Assembly: GCA_018333775.1 (NCBI GenBank)
Contig: JAGXSO010000096.1
Span: 1 to 16,651 of the forward strand
DNA from: Truepera sp.
Lineage (GTDB): Bacteria; Deinococcota; Deinococci; Deinococcales; Trueperaceae
Direction: 5' to 3'
Length of the DNA stretch: 16,651 nt
Position 1 is the first letter of the stretch, and every line of letters starts with the position of its first letter. This document shows, piece by piece, positions 7,606 to 14,399 of this stretch. The notes below the pieces were generated by a model. It had not been told where the DNA came from. It ran no database searches and was given only the letters and a program-made list of their open reading frames with translations. Position numbers and translations under genes: made by a program.

Positions 7606-7611
7606 ATGCTA
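7606..7611 (-). promoter_or_regulatory. Candidate -10 element TAGCAT built on the trpG stop codon
   Basis: On the minus strand the trpG stop TAG (7611-7609) forms the first three bases of TAGCAT, followed by six nucleotides and the GTG of the HicB-like fragment. The spacing equals that of other starts here. No -35 was identified; the hexamer alone is weak evidence. Confidence 0.35.
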
Positions 7612-8184
7612 GCAGATAGCCAGAAAGTTCCGCAGCATCTGATGGCCCGTCTCAGTCAGAATGCTCTCGGGGTGAAACTGCACCCCCCACACCGGGTGCT
7701 CGCGGTGCCGCAAGCCCATAACAATCCGCTCGCCCGCTTCATCGACCCAGGCGTTGACGATAAGCTCAGCAGGAATATCTTTAACAATCAGCGAGTGATA
7801 GCGCGTGGCGGTGACGGGATCGGGCAGACCCACAAACGGTCCGGTCCCGTCATGGCGAATCTCACTGGTCTTGCCGTGCATGATTAAGGGCGCCCGCACC
7901 ACTTTGGCGCCGTAGGCCGCGCCGATGCTCTGATGGCCCAGGCACACACCGAGGATGGGCACCTCCGCCCTGTAACGCTGAATCACGGCCACCGAGTGAC
8001 CCGCCTCCTTGGGAGTACACGGCCCCGGCGAAATGACGATGCCGTCCGGCCTAAACTCGGCTACCTTGTCCAGCTCGAACTGATCGTTGCGCCACACCGT
8101 CGGCTCGGCGCCTAGCTCGCCCAAGTACTGCACCAGGTTGTAGGTGAACGAGTCGTAGTTATCAACTAGCAGGATGCGTTTCAT
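7609..8184 (-). CDS. trpG: Anthranilate synthase glutaminase component TrpG
   Basis: A 191-aa class I glutamine amidotransferase that supplies ammonia to TrpE. The start [21 protein letters not shown] is the TrpG/PabA signature. Catalytic Cys81 in GVCLGHQ and His171/Glu173 in QFHPES form the triad; ISPGPCTP (51-58) is the oxyanion region. Length is typical for a stand-alone subunit. ATG 8184 overlaps the stop of the DUF2442 gene as ATGA, with AAGGA just upstream, so its translation depends on that small gene rather than directly on trpE. The same protein could also serve aminodeoxychorismate synthase as PabA does, because no pabA is seen here. Confidence 0.97.
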   Translation of the reverse strand: MKRILLVDNYDSFTYNLVQYLGELGAEPTVWRNDQFELDKVAEFRPDGIVISPGPCTPKEAGHSVAVIQRYRAEVPILGVCLGHQSIGAAYGAKVVRAPLIMHGKTSEIRHDGTGPFVGLPDPVTATRYHSLIVKDIPAELIVNAWVDEAGERIVMGLRHREHPVWGVQFHPESILTETGHQMLRNFLAIC

Positions 8185-8504
8185 ACGTCCTTCACAGAGC
8201 CAATTGGTCCCAGGTAGTCGATGACACGAAGCTCGTCGTTAATGCCACACACTTCCGGGTCCCAAATGATCATCGTCCGGTCACGGCTGATCCGGTGCTT
8301 CTCGCGCTCTTCAGGGCTGGCGTTGTGGATGGTCGGGATCCACCAGAGCGGCACCGAAAGCCGCCTCCCATCGGTAAGTTCGAGGTGCAGGTACTCCTCA
8401 TCGAAGCTGACGCTGTGGATGCGCGCTTCCTGGGGCAAGGTGTACGCCGAAATAGGGTACTGCACTTTGTAGCGCTTGATCTCAACGCCTTCCTTGGTAG
8501 CCAT
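8181..8504 (-). CDS. DUF2442 family protein, partner of DUF4160
   Basis: A 107-aa soluble protein of DUF2442 type: [22 protein letters not shown] is followed by a Trp-containing stretch and the [12 protein letters not shown] helix that family members share. It carries an extra N-terminal [12 protein letters not shown] segment. I chose ATG 8504, which has GAGGAG immediately upstream; the open frame could extend four codons to a TTG at 8516. The gene overlaps DUF4160 by 23 nt and trpG by 4 nt (ATGA). DUF4160 and DUF2442 genes often occur as a compact pair resembling a toxin-antitoxin module, but to my knowledge their biochemical role is not established. Confidence 0.85.
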   Translation of the reverse strand: MATKEGVEIKRYKVQYPISAYTLPQEARIHSVSFDEEYLHLELTDGRRLSVPLWWIPTIHNASPEEREKHRISRDRTMIIWDPEVCGINDELRVIDYLGPIGSVKDV

Positions 8505-8748
8505 GCCACTCCTCAAGTAAATACGCGTGATGCTCGCGAATCACCTTTATCGCCCGGCGCAGCTCGTGCTCCTTGAGCGTTCGGCCCACGCGAGCGACTT
8601 CAACCTCCGGCTCGAGCCAAACTTTGGCGTCATTGACATCATCTTGAGACCCCTTACCGACATGTACGCTAGCACGCTTTTCATGAAGGGCATCATAGCT
8701 GTGAAACCAAAAGATGAGCGAGCCCTCAGCTAAGACCCTGGGGCTCAC
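8482..8748 (-). CDS. DUF4160 family protein, first gene of the DUF4160-DUF2442 pair
   Basis: An 88-aa protein beginning MSPRVLAEGSLIFWFHSYD. The DUF4160 pattern is clear: an aromatic beta-strand, HVHV-like ASVHVGKGS, AKVWLEPEVEVARV, and a C-terminal helix with ELRRAIKVIREH. GTG 8748 overlaps the trpE stop as GTGA, with GGAAGG upstream, so ribosomes ending trpE can restart here. No toxin active site is recognisable. The pair is inserted exactly between trpE and trpG with no spare bases, which ties its expression to tryptophan synthesis genes. Confidence 0.85.
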   Translation of the reverse strand: MSPRVLAEGSLIFWFHSYDALHEKRASVHVGKGSQDDVNDAKVWLEPEVEVARVGRTLKEHELRRAIKVIREHHAYLLEEWHGYQGRR

Positions 8749-10178
8749 GCTAAGCCTTCCGTCGCCATCTCCACCGCCTTGACCAAGGCCGCTAGCTTGT
8801 TCATCGACTCCTGGTATTCGAACTCCGGGTCAGAATCGGCTACCACCCCGCCGCCCGCTTGCAGGTGGATCTTGCCGCCGGCAATTACCGCTGTCCTGAG
8901 TGTCAAGGCCATATCCATCGCCCCTGACGCACTGAGGTAGCCAAACGCCCCGGCGTAGGGGCCGCGCCGGGTGGGCTCGAGCTCATCAATTATCTCCATG
9001 GCCCGCACCTTCGGCGCTCCCGAGGCGGTGCCCATCGGCAGGGTGCTCGAGAGTGCGTCGAGCGGCGTCTTACCGGGCGCTAGTCTGCCCCGCACCGTCG
9101 AGACGATGTGCATCACGTGGCTGTAGCGCTCAATCCGCATCAGCTCCGCTACCGCGACGCTGCCGTACCGGCACACCCGACCCAAGTCGTTGCGGCCCAG
9201 ATCGACCAGCATAATATGCTCGGCGCGCTCCTTGGCGTCAGCCAGCAGCTCCTGTGCCAGCCGCTCGTCCTCCTCGGGGGTAGGGCCGCGCTTGCGAGTC
9301 CCGGCAATCGGTTTAGTCTCGACCCACACCCCATCGCTGCGCACCAGGCTCTCCGGGCTGCTGGCCACTAGCGTTACCGGACCCAGGTCGAGATAGCCAA
9401 GGTAAGGGCTGGGATTGACCACGCGCAACGCCCGGTAGATGGCAAAGGGGTGTACGCCCAGCTCGGCGCTGAGGCGCTGGCTCGGCACCACCTGGAAGGC
9501 ATCGCCGGCCTGAATGTACGCCACCGCCCGGCCTACTGCCTCCTTGTATCCTTCTGGGGTGAAGTTGCTAACGAACTCGGTGCGCCGCCCCGAGCGGTCG
9601 CCGGGTACCCCCGGCAGCGGACCGCGCAGGCGTTGGTAGAGCGTATCCACCAGCGCCTGTGCCGCCTGCTCGTCAGCCGGGTTGCCCACCTCCGCCGGCG
9701 CCACTATGAACAGCCGCCGCTTGAGGTGGTCGACGATAATAACTGCCTCCGGCTCAATGAACAGTAGATCGGGCAGCTTCAACTCGTCGGGGTTGGAGTC
9801 CGGCAGGTTCTCGTAACAGCGGATCAGGTCGTAGCTGGCATAGCCCACCGCTCCCGTCCAAAAGCTGGGCAGGCGCGGATCGTCCTGGGTCTCCCGCACG
9901 GTCAAGTCCCACAACACCCGCAGCGGATCGTTGGTGGTCAGCGCTTCAGTCCCTTGCGGGGTGCTGACAGTCACCTGCCGGCCGCGCGCCGTAAGCTTAC
10001 GGCGCACCCCGGTGCCGATAAACGAGTAGCGCGCAATCCGCTCGCCCTGCTCAACCGACTCGAGCAAGAAGCTGGGGTGAGAAGCCACCTTGAGGTAGGC
10101 CGTTAGGGGGGTCTCTAGGTCGGCTAACACCTCACGGTATACTGGGCGGACAGGCAAGGCTTTAGCAAATAGGCTCAT
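8745..10178 (-). CDS. trpE: Anthranilate synthase component I TrpE
   Basis: The 477-aa subunit converts chorismate and ammonia (from TrpG) to anthranilate, committing chorismate to tryptophan. The N-terminal LLES (38-41) is the tryptophan feedback-binding motif, so allosteric inhibition is likely retained. The chorismate-binding domain contains PIAGTRKRG, LVDLGRNDLGRV, STLPMGTASGAPKVRAMEII and GGGVVADSDPEFEYQES, all conserved. The LLES motif and full-length N-domain favour TrpE over PabB. ATG 10178 has AAGG 8 nt upstream. It follows an orphan AbrB-like gene by 51 nt. I saw no Trp-rich leader peptide or attenuator upstream. The stop overlaps the DUF4160 start. Confidence 0.97.
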   Translation of the reverse strand: MSLFAKALPVRPVYREVLADLETPLTAYLKVASHPSFLLESVEQGERIARYSFIGTGVRRKLTARGRQVTVSTPQGTEALTTNDPLRVLWDLTVRETQDDPRLPSFWTGAVGYASYDLIRCYENLPDSNPDELKLPDLLFIEPEAVIIVDHLKRRLFIVAPAEVGNPADEQAAQALVDTLYQRLRGPLPGVPGDRSGRRTEFVSNFTPEGYKEAVGRAVAYIQAGDAFQVVPSQRLSAELGVHPFAIYRALRVVNPSPYLGYLDLGPVTLVASSPESLVRSDGVWVETKPIAGTRKRGPTPEEDERLAQELLADAKERAEHIMLVDLGRNDLGRVCRYGSVAVAELMRIERYSHVMHIVSTVRGRLAPGKTPLDALSSTLPMGTASGAPKVRAMEIIDELEPTRRGPYAGAFGYLSASGAMDMALTLRTAVIAGGKIHLQAGGGVVADSDPEFEYQESMNKLAALVKAVEMATEGLA

Positions 10179-10229
10179 CGCACGACCTTTAACGAATCGA
10201 TAATAATCCTTGCGTGGCGGTAAGTGCGG

Positions 10230-10481
10230 TCAACGGCGGGCTTGACGCCGCTCGGCCAGCAATTGATCGGCCAGGCTGACCTCTTTGGGAATGTGGGCAA
10301 AGCGCGCCTTGAGCCTCCGCTCGACAGCCTCACGCCGTTCCAGGATGAGCTGCTCGCCCTCGAGCCGGGCGAAAAGTTCGGTGCCCGCCTCAACCCGGAG
10401 GGTCTTGCGCAGCGCAACGGGGATTACCAAACGCCCTTGAGGATCAACTCTTATGGTGGTGGGGGTACGGGGCTGTGCCAT
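10230..10481 (-). CDS. AbrB/MazE-type DNA-binding protein without a toxin partner
   Basis: An 83-aa protein with a swapped-hairpin AbrB domain at about 8-50: TTIRVDPQGRLVIPVALRKTL, then a GTELFARLEGEQLIL segment. A charged helical tail (52-83) resembles antitoxin C-termini that bind a PIN toxin. No toxin gene follows; 51 nt later trpE begins. It may be an orphan antitoxin left after toxin loss, or a transcriptional regulator of the trp genes downstream. A weak GGGA lies before ATG 10481. The distinction cannot be made from sequence. Confidence 0.85.
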   Translation of the reverse strand: MAQPRTPTTIRVDPQGRLVIPVALRKTLRVEAGTELFARLEGEQLILERREAVERRLKARFAHIPKEVSLADQLLAERRQARR

Positions 10482-10526
10482 AAGTGATCCCAGTATGCCA
10501 CAAATGCCGGTGTATACCGCACAGCT

Positions 10527-10940
10527 TCAGGGCTTTAGCCAGTCTACCCCCAGCCGCTTGAGGTGCGGATCGAATGAGGCCACTCCTCCGCCTAGCTCCT
10601 GCGCGAGCACAGCCAAGTAGGCGTCCTCGAAGTCCACGCTGTGCCAGACAACTCTGGCCAGCGCCGCCTCGCAGCGTGCGCGCTCGATGATTTCCACCGC
10701 TCCTGAGGCGAAAAGGCGCAACAGGATCGACTCTATCTCGGCGTAGGCAACACCGTACTGCCTCTTCAGAACGTAAACCACGTCGGCCAAGGTGAGGGGC
10801 TCTAGCACCAGCCGCATCTCTCCTAGCTGCCCCCGCCTAAGGAGCGCACGGGCCCGTTCAGCCTGGTCAATTGGAGCCTTGGTGATAAAGCGTAGCAGGA
10901 CATTGGCGTCCAGCACGTAGAGCGGTGGCTTACTACTCAC
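10527..10940 (-). CDS. vapC: PIN-domain ribonuclease toxin, VapC family (second copy)
   Basis: A 137-aa PIN protein distinct in sequence from the one at 6765-7163. LYVLDANVLLRF holds Asp11; LEPLTLADVVYVL supplies the second acidic site; VDFEDAYLA (Asp103, Asp106) and ASFDPHLKRL (Asp124) supply the rest of the metal centre. All expected acidic residues are present, so it should be active as a nuclease. GTG 10940 overlaps the antitoxin stop as GTGA. RNA target unknown. Confidence 0.92.
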   Translation of the reverse strand: MSSKPPLYVLDANVLLRFITKAPIDQAERARALLRRGQLGEMRLVLEPLTLADVVYVLKRQYGVAYAEIESILLRLFASGAVEIIERARCEAALARVVWHSVDFEDAYLAVLAQELGGGVASFDPHLKRLGVDWLKP

Positions 10941-11185
10941 TCTCGCCGCAGGTGGCGCTCGCGCATAACCTGCTTCTCCGTCTCAAGACCGGGAAAGGGC
11001 ACCCCGCTGCCACGCAGGCTATCAAAGAGTTCGTCGATGCTCAGCTTAGGAATCATCTTGACCTGGATGCGGTCGCCCAACACCTCAAAAGCGATCTGGT
11101 CTCCCTCCTTGATCCCAAACTGGTTGCGGATCTCCTTGGGGAGCGTGACTTGGCCCTTACTGGTGAGGGTCGTCCGATAGACCAT
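10937..11185 (-). CDS. vapB: AbrB-type VapB antitoxin (second copy)
   Basis: An 82-aa protein with the SpoVT/AbrB domain at 1-45: YRTTLTSKGQVTLPKEIRNQFGI, then GDQIAFEVLGDRIQVKMI. An acidic-to-basic tail (46-82, ending with an Arg-rich stretch) should bind VapC. It overlaps the toxin gene by 4 nt. ATG 11185 is preceded by a near-perfect AAGGAGG (11189-11195) at short spacing, in contrast to the apparently leaderless vapB at 7378. An inverted repeat just upstream (11200-11215) is a plausible autoregulatory operator. Confidence 0.92.
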   Translation of the reverse strand: MVYRTTLTSKGQVTLPKEIRNQFGIKEGDQIAFEVLGDRIQVKMIPKLSIDELFDSLRGSGVPFPGLETEKQVMRERHLRRE

Positions 11186-11199
11186 AATCCTCCTTACTT

Positions 11200-11215
11200 T
11201 AGCAGTATCATGCTA
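11200..11215 (-). promoter_or_regulatory. Inverted repeat TAGCA-N6-TGCTA upstream of the AbrB-type vapBC
   Basis: Five-base perfect arms (11200-11204, 11211-11215) lie just before the Shine-Dalgarno of vapB. TATAGT on the minus strand (11228-11223) is a possible -10 immediately upstream, though no -35 is evident. Position and symmetry fit an operator for the VapBC complex; the sequence alone does not prove binding. Confidence 0.45.
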
Positions 11216-11239
11216 CAACATCACTATACCGTAAGGATA

Positions 11240-11740
11240 TCATGGGCTGACGCCTCGAGCGATCTTGGGATCGGCCACCAGCGCACCGCCACGCACGGTA
11301 GCGCCAATCACCAGGCCCGCGCCGACTAGTACCACGTTTTTGATAATGTACTGGCCCAACAAGGTAAGTGCGTAGGGGAAGCGGGTAAAGACCTCTTGCG
11401 GGAAGAAGAAGAGCGGAGTGACGGTGCCTAGCATCTGCACAAAGAGCAGCAGCAGCGTCGCTCGCATAAAGCGTCCGGTGATCAGGCCCAGGCCGATCAA
11501 GCACTCCCAAGCTGCTAGCAGCAGGATAGCGACCTCGGGAGCGATCAACCCTAGGGTGAGGATCTCGGTCGTGCTGGTGGCCAGCTCCTGAGCCGGACTA
11601 AGGCCGGGAAAGAACTTCAGCGCTCCAAACCAGAGAAAGACGAGGCCGAGGCTAACCCTTAGAAACAGCAGGCCAAAGCGAGCCATCCAGTTAGTAATAC
11701 GCACGTCAACACGGTCAAACCAAGCCCGGAGGGCAACCAT
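11240..11740 (-). CDS. DoxX-family integral membrane protein
   Basis: A 166-aa four-helix membrane protein with segments at about 23-43, 67-88, 91-112 and 129-148. GLVFLWFGALKF after the first amphipathic stretch, ECLIGLGLITGRF, and LLGQYIIKNVVLVGAGLVI are typical of the DoxX/YkgB group. Family members are linked to quinone- or thiol-associated redox functions, but no cofactor motif is visible and the role here is unknown. ATG 11740 has GAGGAG 7 nt upstream. It lies 67 nt after the large unrecognised gene and 54 nt before vapB, so it may share a transcript with either. Confidence 0.85.
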   Translation of the reverse strand: MVALRAWFDRVDVRITNWMARFGLLFLRVSLGLVFLWFGALKFFPGLSPAQELATSTTEILTLGLIAPEVAILLLAAWECLIGLGLITGRFMRATLLLLFVQMLGTVTPLFFFPQEVFTRFPYALTLLGQYIIKNVVLVGAGLVIGATVRGGALVADPKIARGVSP

Positions 11741-11770
11741 AGAGACTCCTCTCCCACCGCCGCCGGCAGC

Positions 11771-11790
11771 CTACCGTTAGGCACGGTTAG
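11771..11790. repeat. Inverted repeat between the 624-aa protein gene and doxX
   Basis: ACCGT (11773-11777) and ACGGT (11783-11787) pair around a 5-nt loop; CT/AG outside extend the stem with one bulged T. It lies in the 67-nt gap after the stop at 11808. On the minus strand no T-tract follows, so a classical terminator is not supported. Confidence 0.35.
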
Positions 11791-11807
11791 AAGAGTGGGG
11801 CACCCGC

Positions 11808-13682
11808 TTAACTAGCAACGGTCTCGATCTTATGCTGCGGCAGATAGAAAGCCGCCAAGGCGTCGCTCGAGCGGGCGCAGAGCAGCGTGCCGGTGCCAAA
11901 CGGCGCCAATAGATAGTCGGTAAAGGAGCCGAGCGGCCTGCCCGGCAGCATCACCACGATGCTCTCCGGCACCCCCTGGCCGCGGCTGCGATAGCGGCGG
12001 ATGGTCAGCGGCATACCGTCAAAAGCGAGGCTGAGCGGCTCGTCGCTTAAGGGGTAGACCCCGCCCTGTCGCTCATTAAGGGGCATTAACAGGCTGCCTA
12101 ACCCGTCTTCGCTAATCGTCATGGCGATATAAAGCCGCTCCACCAAGCCGTCAATTAGCTCATCGTCAAGGTTCAGGCGCGCGGCTCGAGCCGCCCCCTG
12201 CAAAAAGCCTGCCAGCGCCTTGCGCCGGTCGGGGGTCTTGTCGGACATGTGCTGAAGACGCGCTATCGCCTGGCGCACCATCTGCTGTGGCTCACTGATG
12301 GCTACCCCGGTAGCTGTCTGGAGCAGATTGAGCAACACCGCCTGCCGGTCGGGCTGCAACACGGTCTGGAGAACCAACGCTTCAGCTACCAGCGCAGCCA
12401 GTGAGCGCACCTCGTCCTGGAGGCGCAGATGGACATACTGCCCCTCGTGAAAGAGCGACAGCCGCCGCCGCCCCAGCTTGAAGCTCATGCGCGGTTGAAG
12501 CGGCAGCTGTTGATCGGCGACATAGAGCGACCAGACATTGCCCGAACGCATGATACCTAGCTCCACGCCGCCCAGTTTCAAGCGGACCGGGCCGCGCAGG
12601 TAGATGGTCACGGCTTGACTACTGGTCGGTACCGACTCAATGCGCAAGGCCGGGTTCTCGGCAAACAGCACTGCGCTGGGCAGCTGCGGGTCGCTGGCGC
12701 TGCCGCCGACCCGCTTGGGCAAGTGCTGGCCGAGCTGCTCAAACAGGGTCTCAGCCGCCTGGGTGTAAAGCCGCACATCACGCTCAAACAGCTGCTGTTG
12801 GGTCCGCTCGAAATTGAGCGCCTCTGACAGCCGCTGCTCGAGCCGCTGCCGCTCCTCCCGCCGCGCCTCTTCGCGCATCTGATCCCTGCTCAACGCCTCG
12901 AGTGCGGTCCTCAACTGCTGACTGGTCGGCCCCTTGTAAGACAGCAGGCTGCGTCTGCCCGCAAACGGATCCCGTGCGACTGCCAGCGCTACACGCCGCA
13001 GGTAGGACAGCGCCTGCTCTTCGGGGAGGCTCAGCGCCGCGTAAGGGCTGTCTGCCTGCTTAAAGGTCAGCGCGATGGTGGCCAGTTCACGCAACAACTC
13101 GAAGACGCTATCGGCGCTGGTGATCGACACCAGCGGATCGGTCAACTCCGGAACCGGCTCAACCACCTGAAAGTGCGCCAGGTTAACGTCCTGGGCAAAG
13201 GTATCGCTGCGGGCACAGCGGGCCAAGTTACGCAAGGTGGCATAAAGCAGCCGCGCCGTCTGGCGGTCGCGCTCAGCGCGATAGCCGGCTGCCAGCCGCT
13301 GCAAGACGCGCTCTAAGTCGTCCCACCAGACGCGCCGGGCCAGGCGCTTAAGAGTCTGCTGCTCTTCAAACTCAGCCGGACTTAGCAACGCCGCCTCGAG
13401 GCGGGCCGGTTTGGCAGCCAATGGCGGCTCGCTTCCCAACTCCAGCTCGTCGAGATTCTTAATCACCTGTTTGTCGCCTATAGCGCGCCCTATCCGGGAC
13501 AGGCGCTCGCTGACCTTATGGAGACGGGATCGCTCGTTGTCGTCGAGGTTAATTAGCGAGGCTGTCAACCAATCGTGCAGCGCCCAGACCGCAGCCGAGC
13601 CGCCGCGCACCTGGCGACCGACCAAGAGATCGTTGACCTTGTACTCCAGGAGCTCGAGCGCTAAGGGCTCCGCTTTTATCAT
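11808..13682 (-). CDS. Unrecognised 624-aa cytoplasmic protein with central coiled coil
   Basis: I do not recognise this protein. Numbered from ATG 13682, residues 1-240 are mostly alpha-helical, with a WALHDWLTASLINLDD segment near 33 and WWDDLERVLQRL near 119. About 255-320 is a highly charged Arg/Glu coiled coil (QMREEARREERQRLEQRL). About 340-420 looks beta-rich, and 420-624 is mixed, ending with a beta-type segment around MLPGRPLGSFTDYLLAPFG. There is no signal peptide, membrane helix, P-loop or metal motif. TATAAT six nucleotides before ATG 13682 decides the start over a TTG at 13766 that would add 28 residues. It is transcribed divergently from mazG. The architecture suggests a structural or regulatory protein; this is inference. 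Confidence 0.8.
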   Translation of the reverse strand: MIKAEPLALELLEYKVNDLLVGRQVRGGSAAVWALHDWLTASLINLDDNERSRLHKVSERLSRIGRAIGDKQVIKNLDELELGSEPPLAAKPARLEAALLSPAEFEEQQTLKRLARRVWWDDLERVLQRLAAGYRAERDRQTARLLYATLRNLARCARSDTFAQDVNLAHFQVVEPVPELTDPLVSITSADSVFELLRELATIALTFKQADSPYAALSLPEEQALSYLRRVALAVARDPFAGRRSLLSYKGPTSQQLRTALEALSRDQMREEARREERQRLEQRLSEALNFERTQQQLFERDVRLYTQAAETLFEQLGQHLPKRVGGSASDPQLPSAVLFAENPALRIESVPTSSQAVTIYLRGPVRLKLGGVELGIMRSGNVWSLYVADQQLPLQPRMSFKLGRRRLSLFHEGQYVHLRLQDEVRSLAALVAEALVLQTVLQPDRQAVLLNLLQTATGVAISEPQQMVRQAIARLQHMSDKTPDRRKALAGFLQGAARAARLNLDDELIDGLVERLYIAMTISEDGLGSLLMPLNERQGGVYPLSDEPLSLAFDGMPLTIRRYRSRGQGVPESIVVMLPGRPLGSFTDYLLAPFGTGTLLCARSSDALAAFYLPQHKIETVAS

Positions 13683-13688
13683 GGCTAC

Positions 13689-13694
13689 ATTATA
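13689..13694 (-). promoter_or_regulatory. Leaderless -10 TATAAT of the 624-aa protein gene
   Basis: A consensus TATAAT on the minus strand, six nucleotides from ATG 13682, with no Shine-Dalgarno between. A -35-like TTGTCC (13715-13710) lies 15 nt further upstream. This is one of the clearest leaderless promoters in the window and it excludes the longer start. Confidence 0.65.
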
Positions 13695-13783
13695 TGGCAG
13701 TAACGAGGGGGACAACGATAAATCTTCAACGTTTGGCTGGGGCCTGGGTGTTACCCGGCGTGTCAAGCTCGCGCTACGGTTGT

Positions 13784-13789
13784 TAAACT
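13784..13789 (+). promoter_or_regulatory. Candidate leaderless -10 TAAACT of the mazG operon
   Basis: TAAACT followed by seven nucleotides and the mazG ATG (13797), with no ribosome site between. It shares a 114-bp divergent intergenic region with the promoter of the 624-aa protein gene. No matching -35 was found. Confidence 0.45.
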
Positions 13790-13796
13790 TAACGCC

Positions 13797-14399
13797 ATGA
13801 ACGACCTCCTTGACATCATGCGCCGCCTACGCGGCCCCGGTGGTTGCCCTTGGGACCAGCAGCAGAGCCATGAGAGCCTGCGCCCCTACCTGCTCGAGGA
13901 GGCCTGCGAGGCCATGGACGCCATCGCCTCAGGCGACCCCCAGGCCATCGTCGAAGAGCTCGGCGATGTGCTGCTGCAGGTCGCTTTTCATACTGTGATC
14001 GCCGAGGAGGCCGGGCACTTTGACTACCCCGCCGTCGAGCAAGGGATTGTAGCTAAGCTAATCCGGCGCCACCCCCACGTCTTCGGGGCGGTGCGGGTCA
14101 GCGGCGCTGAGGAGGTCATACGCAACTGGCAAGCGATCAAGGGGGCTGAAGGAAAGGCCCATTCGGTGCCGCGCAGCCTACCGGCGCTGATGCGGGCCTT
14201 CGAGGCGGGGCGCCGGGCCGGTTGGGAGGAGGGTCGCCCAGAGGCTGTAAGCCAGGCGCTAGAGAGCGGTAATGACGCGACCCGTCATTTAGGGAGATTG
14301 CTGCTGGCGGTGGTGGACTACGCCCGCAGCCTGGGCGTCAACCCCGAGCTAGCGCTGCGCGAGGCCATCGAAGCCAGGCTGCGCCACGAATATGCTTGA
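13797..14399 (+). CDS. mazG: MazG-family nucleoside triphosphate pyrophosphohydrolase
   Basis: A 200-aa all-alpha NTP pyrophosphatase that hydrolyses (d)NTPs to the monophosphate and pyrophosphate. The N-terminus LDIMRRLRGPGGCPWDQQQSHESLRPYLLEEACE is a near-signature (written as adjoining parts: GPGGCPWD 13-20, EEACE 34-38), and EELGD (53-57) completes the EExxE...ExxD magnesium site. It is shorter than the two-domain E. coli protein (about 263 aa): the second MazG repeat is only partly recognisable. First gene of a plus-strand operon, overlapping the NUDIX gene by 8 nt. Role: cleaning of aberrant nucleotides, relevant to an oxidation- or radiation-resistant lineage if the taxonomic guess holds. 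Confidence 0.95.
   Translation: MNDLLDIMRRLRGPGGCPWDQQQSHESLRPYLLEEACEAMDAIASGDPQAIVEELGDVLLQVAFHTVIAEEAGHFDYPAVEQGIVAKLIRRHPHVFGAVRVSGAEEVIRNWQAIKGAEGKAHSVPRSLPALMRAFEAGRRAGWEEGRPEAVSQALESGNDATRHLGRLLLAVVDYARSLGVNPELALREAIEARLRHEYA

Noticed and set aside
10179..10229. Possible trp leader peptide or attenuator before trpE
   Set aside because: The 51-nt gap has no short frame with Trp codons, no competing hairpins and no T-run; a TTGACC-like -35 there has no -10 at proper spacing.
10175..10417. 80-codon minus frame overlapping AbrB and the trpE start
   Set aside because: It is a frame shadow of the AbrB gene: Arg/Ser/Pro-rich with no PIN or other toxin motif, so it is not the missing toxin.
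889..11807. Hairpins in intergenic gaps as intrinsic terminators
   Set aside because: The stems at 928, 1616, 4866 and 11771 have no T-tract downstream on the transcribed strand; listed as inverted repeats only.
13761..13766. TTGACA on the minus strand upstream of the 624-aa protein
   Set aside because: A perfect -35 hexamer, but it lies 66 nt from the TATAAT and has no -10 at 16-18 nt; treated as coincidence.
13411..13800. Plus-strand 129-codon frame before mazG
   Set aside because: Antisense to the 624-aa protein, Ser/Arg-rich low-complexity reading; ends in the mazG start region without a ribosome site of its own.
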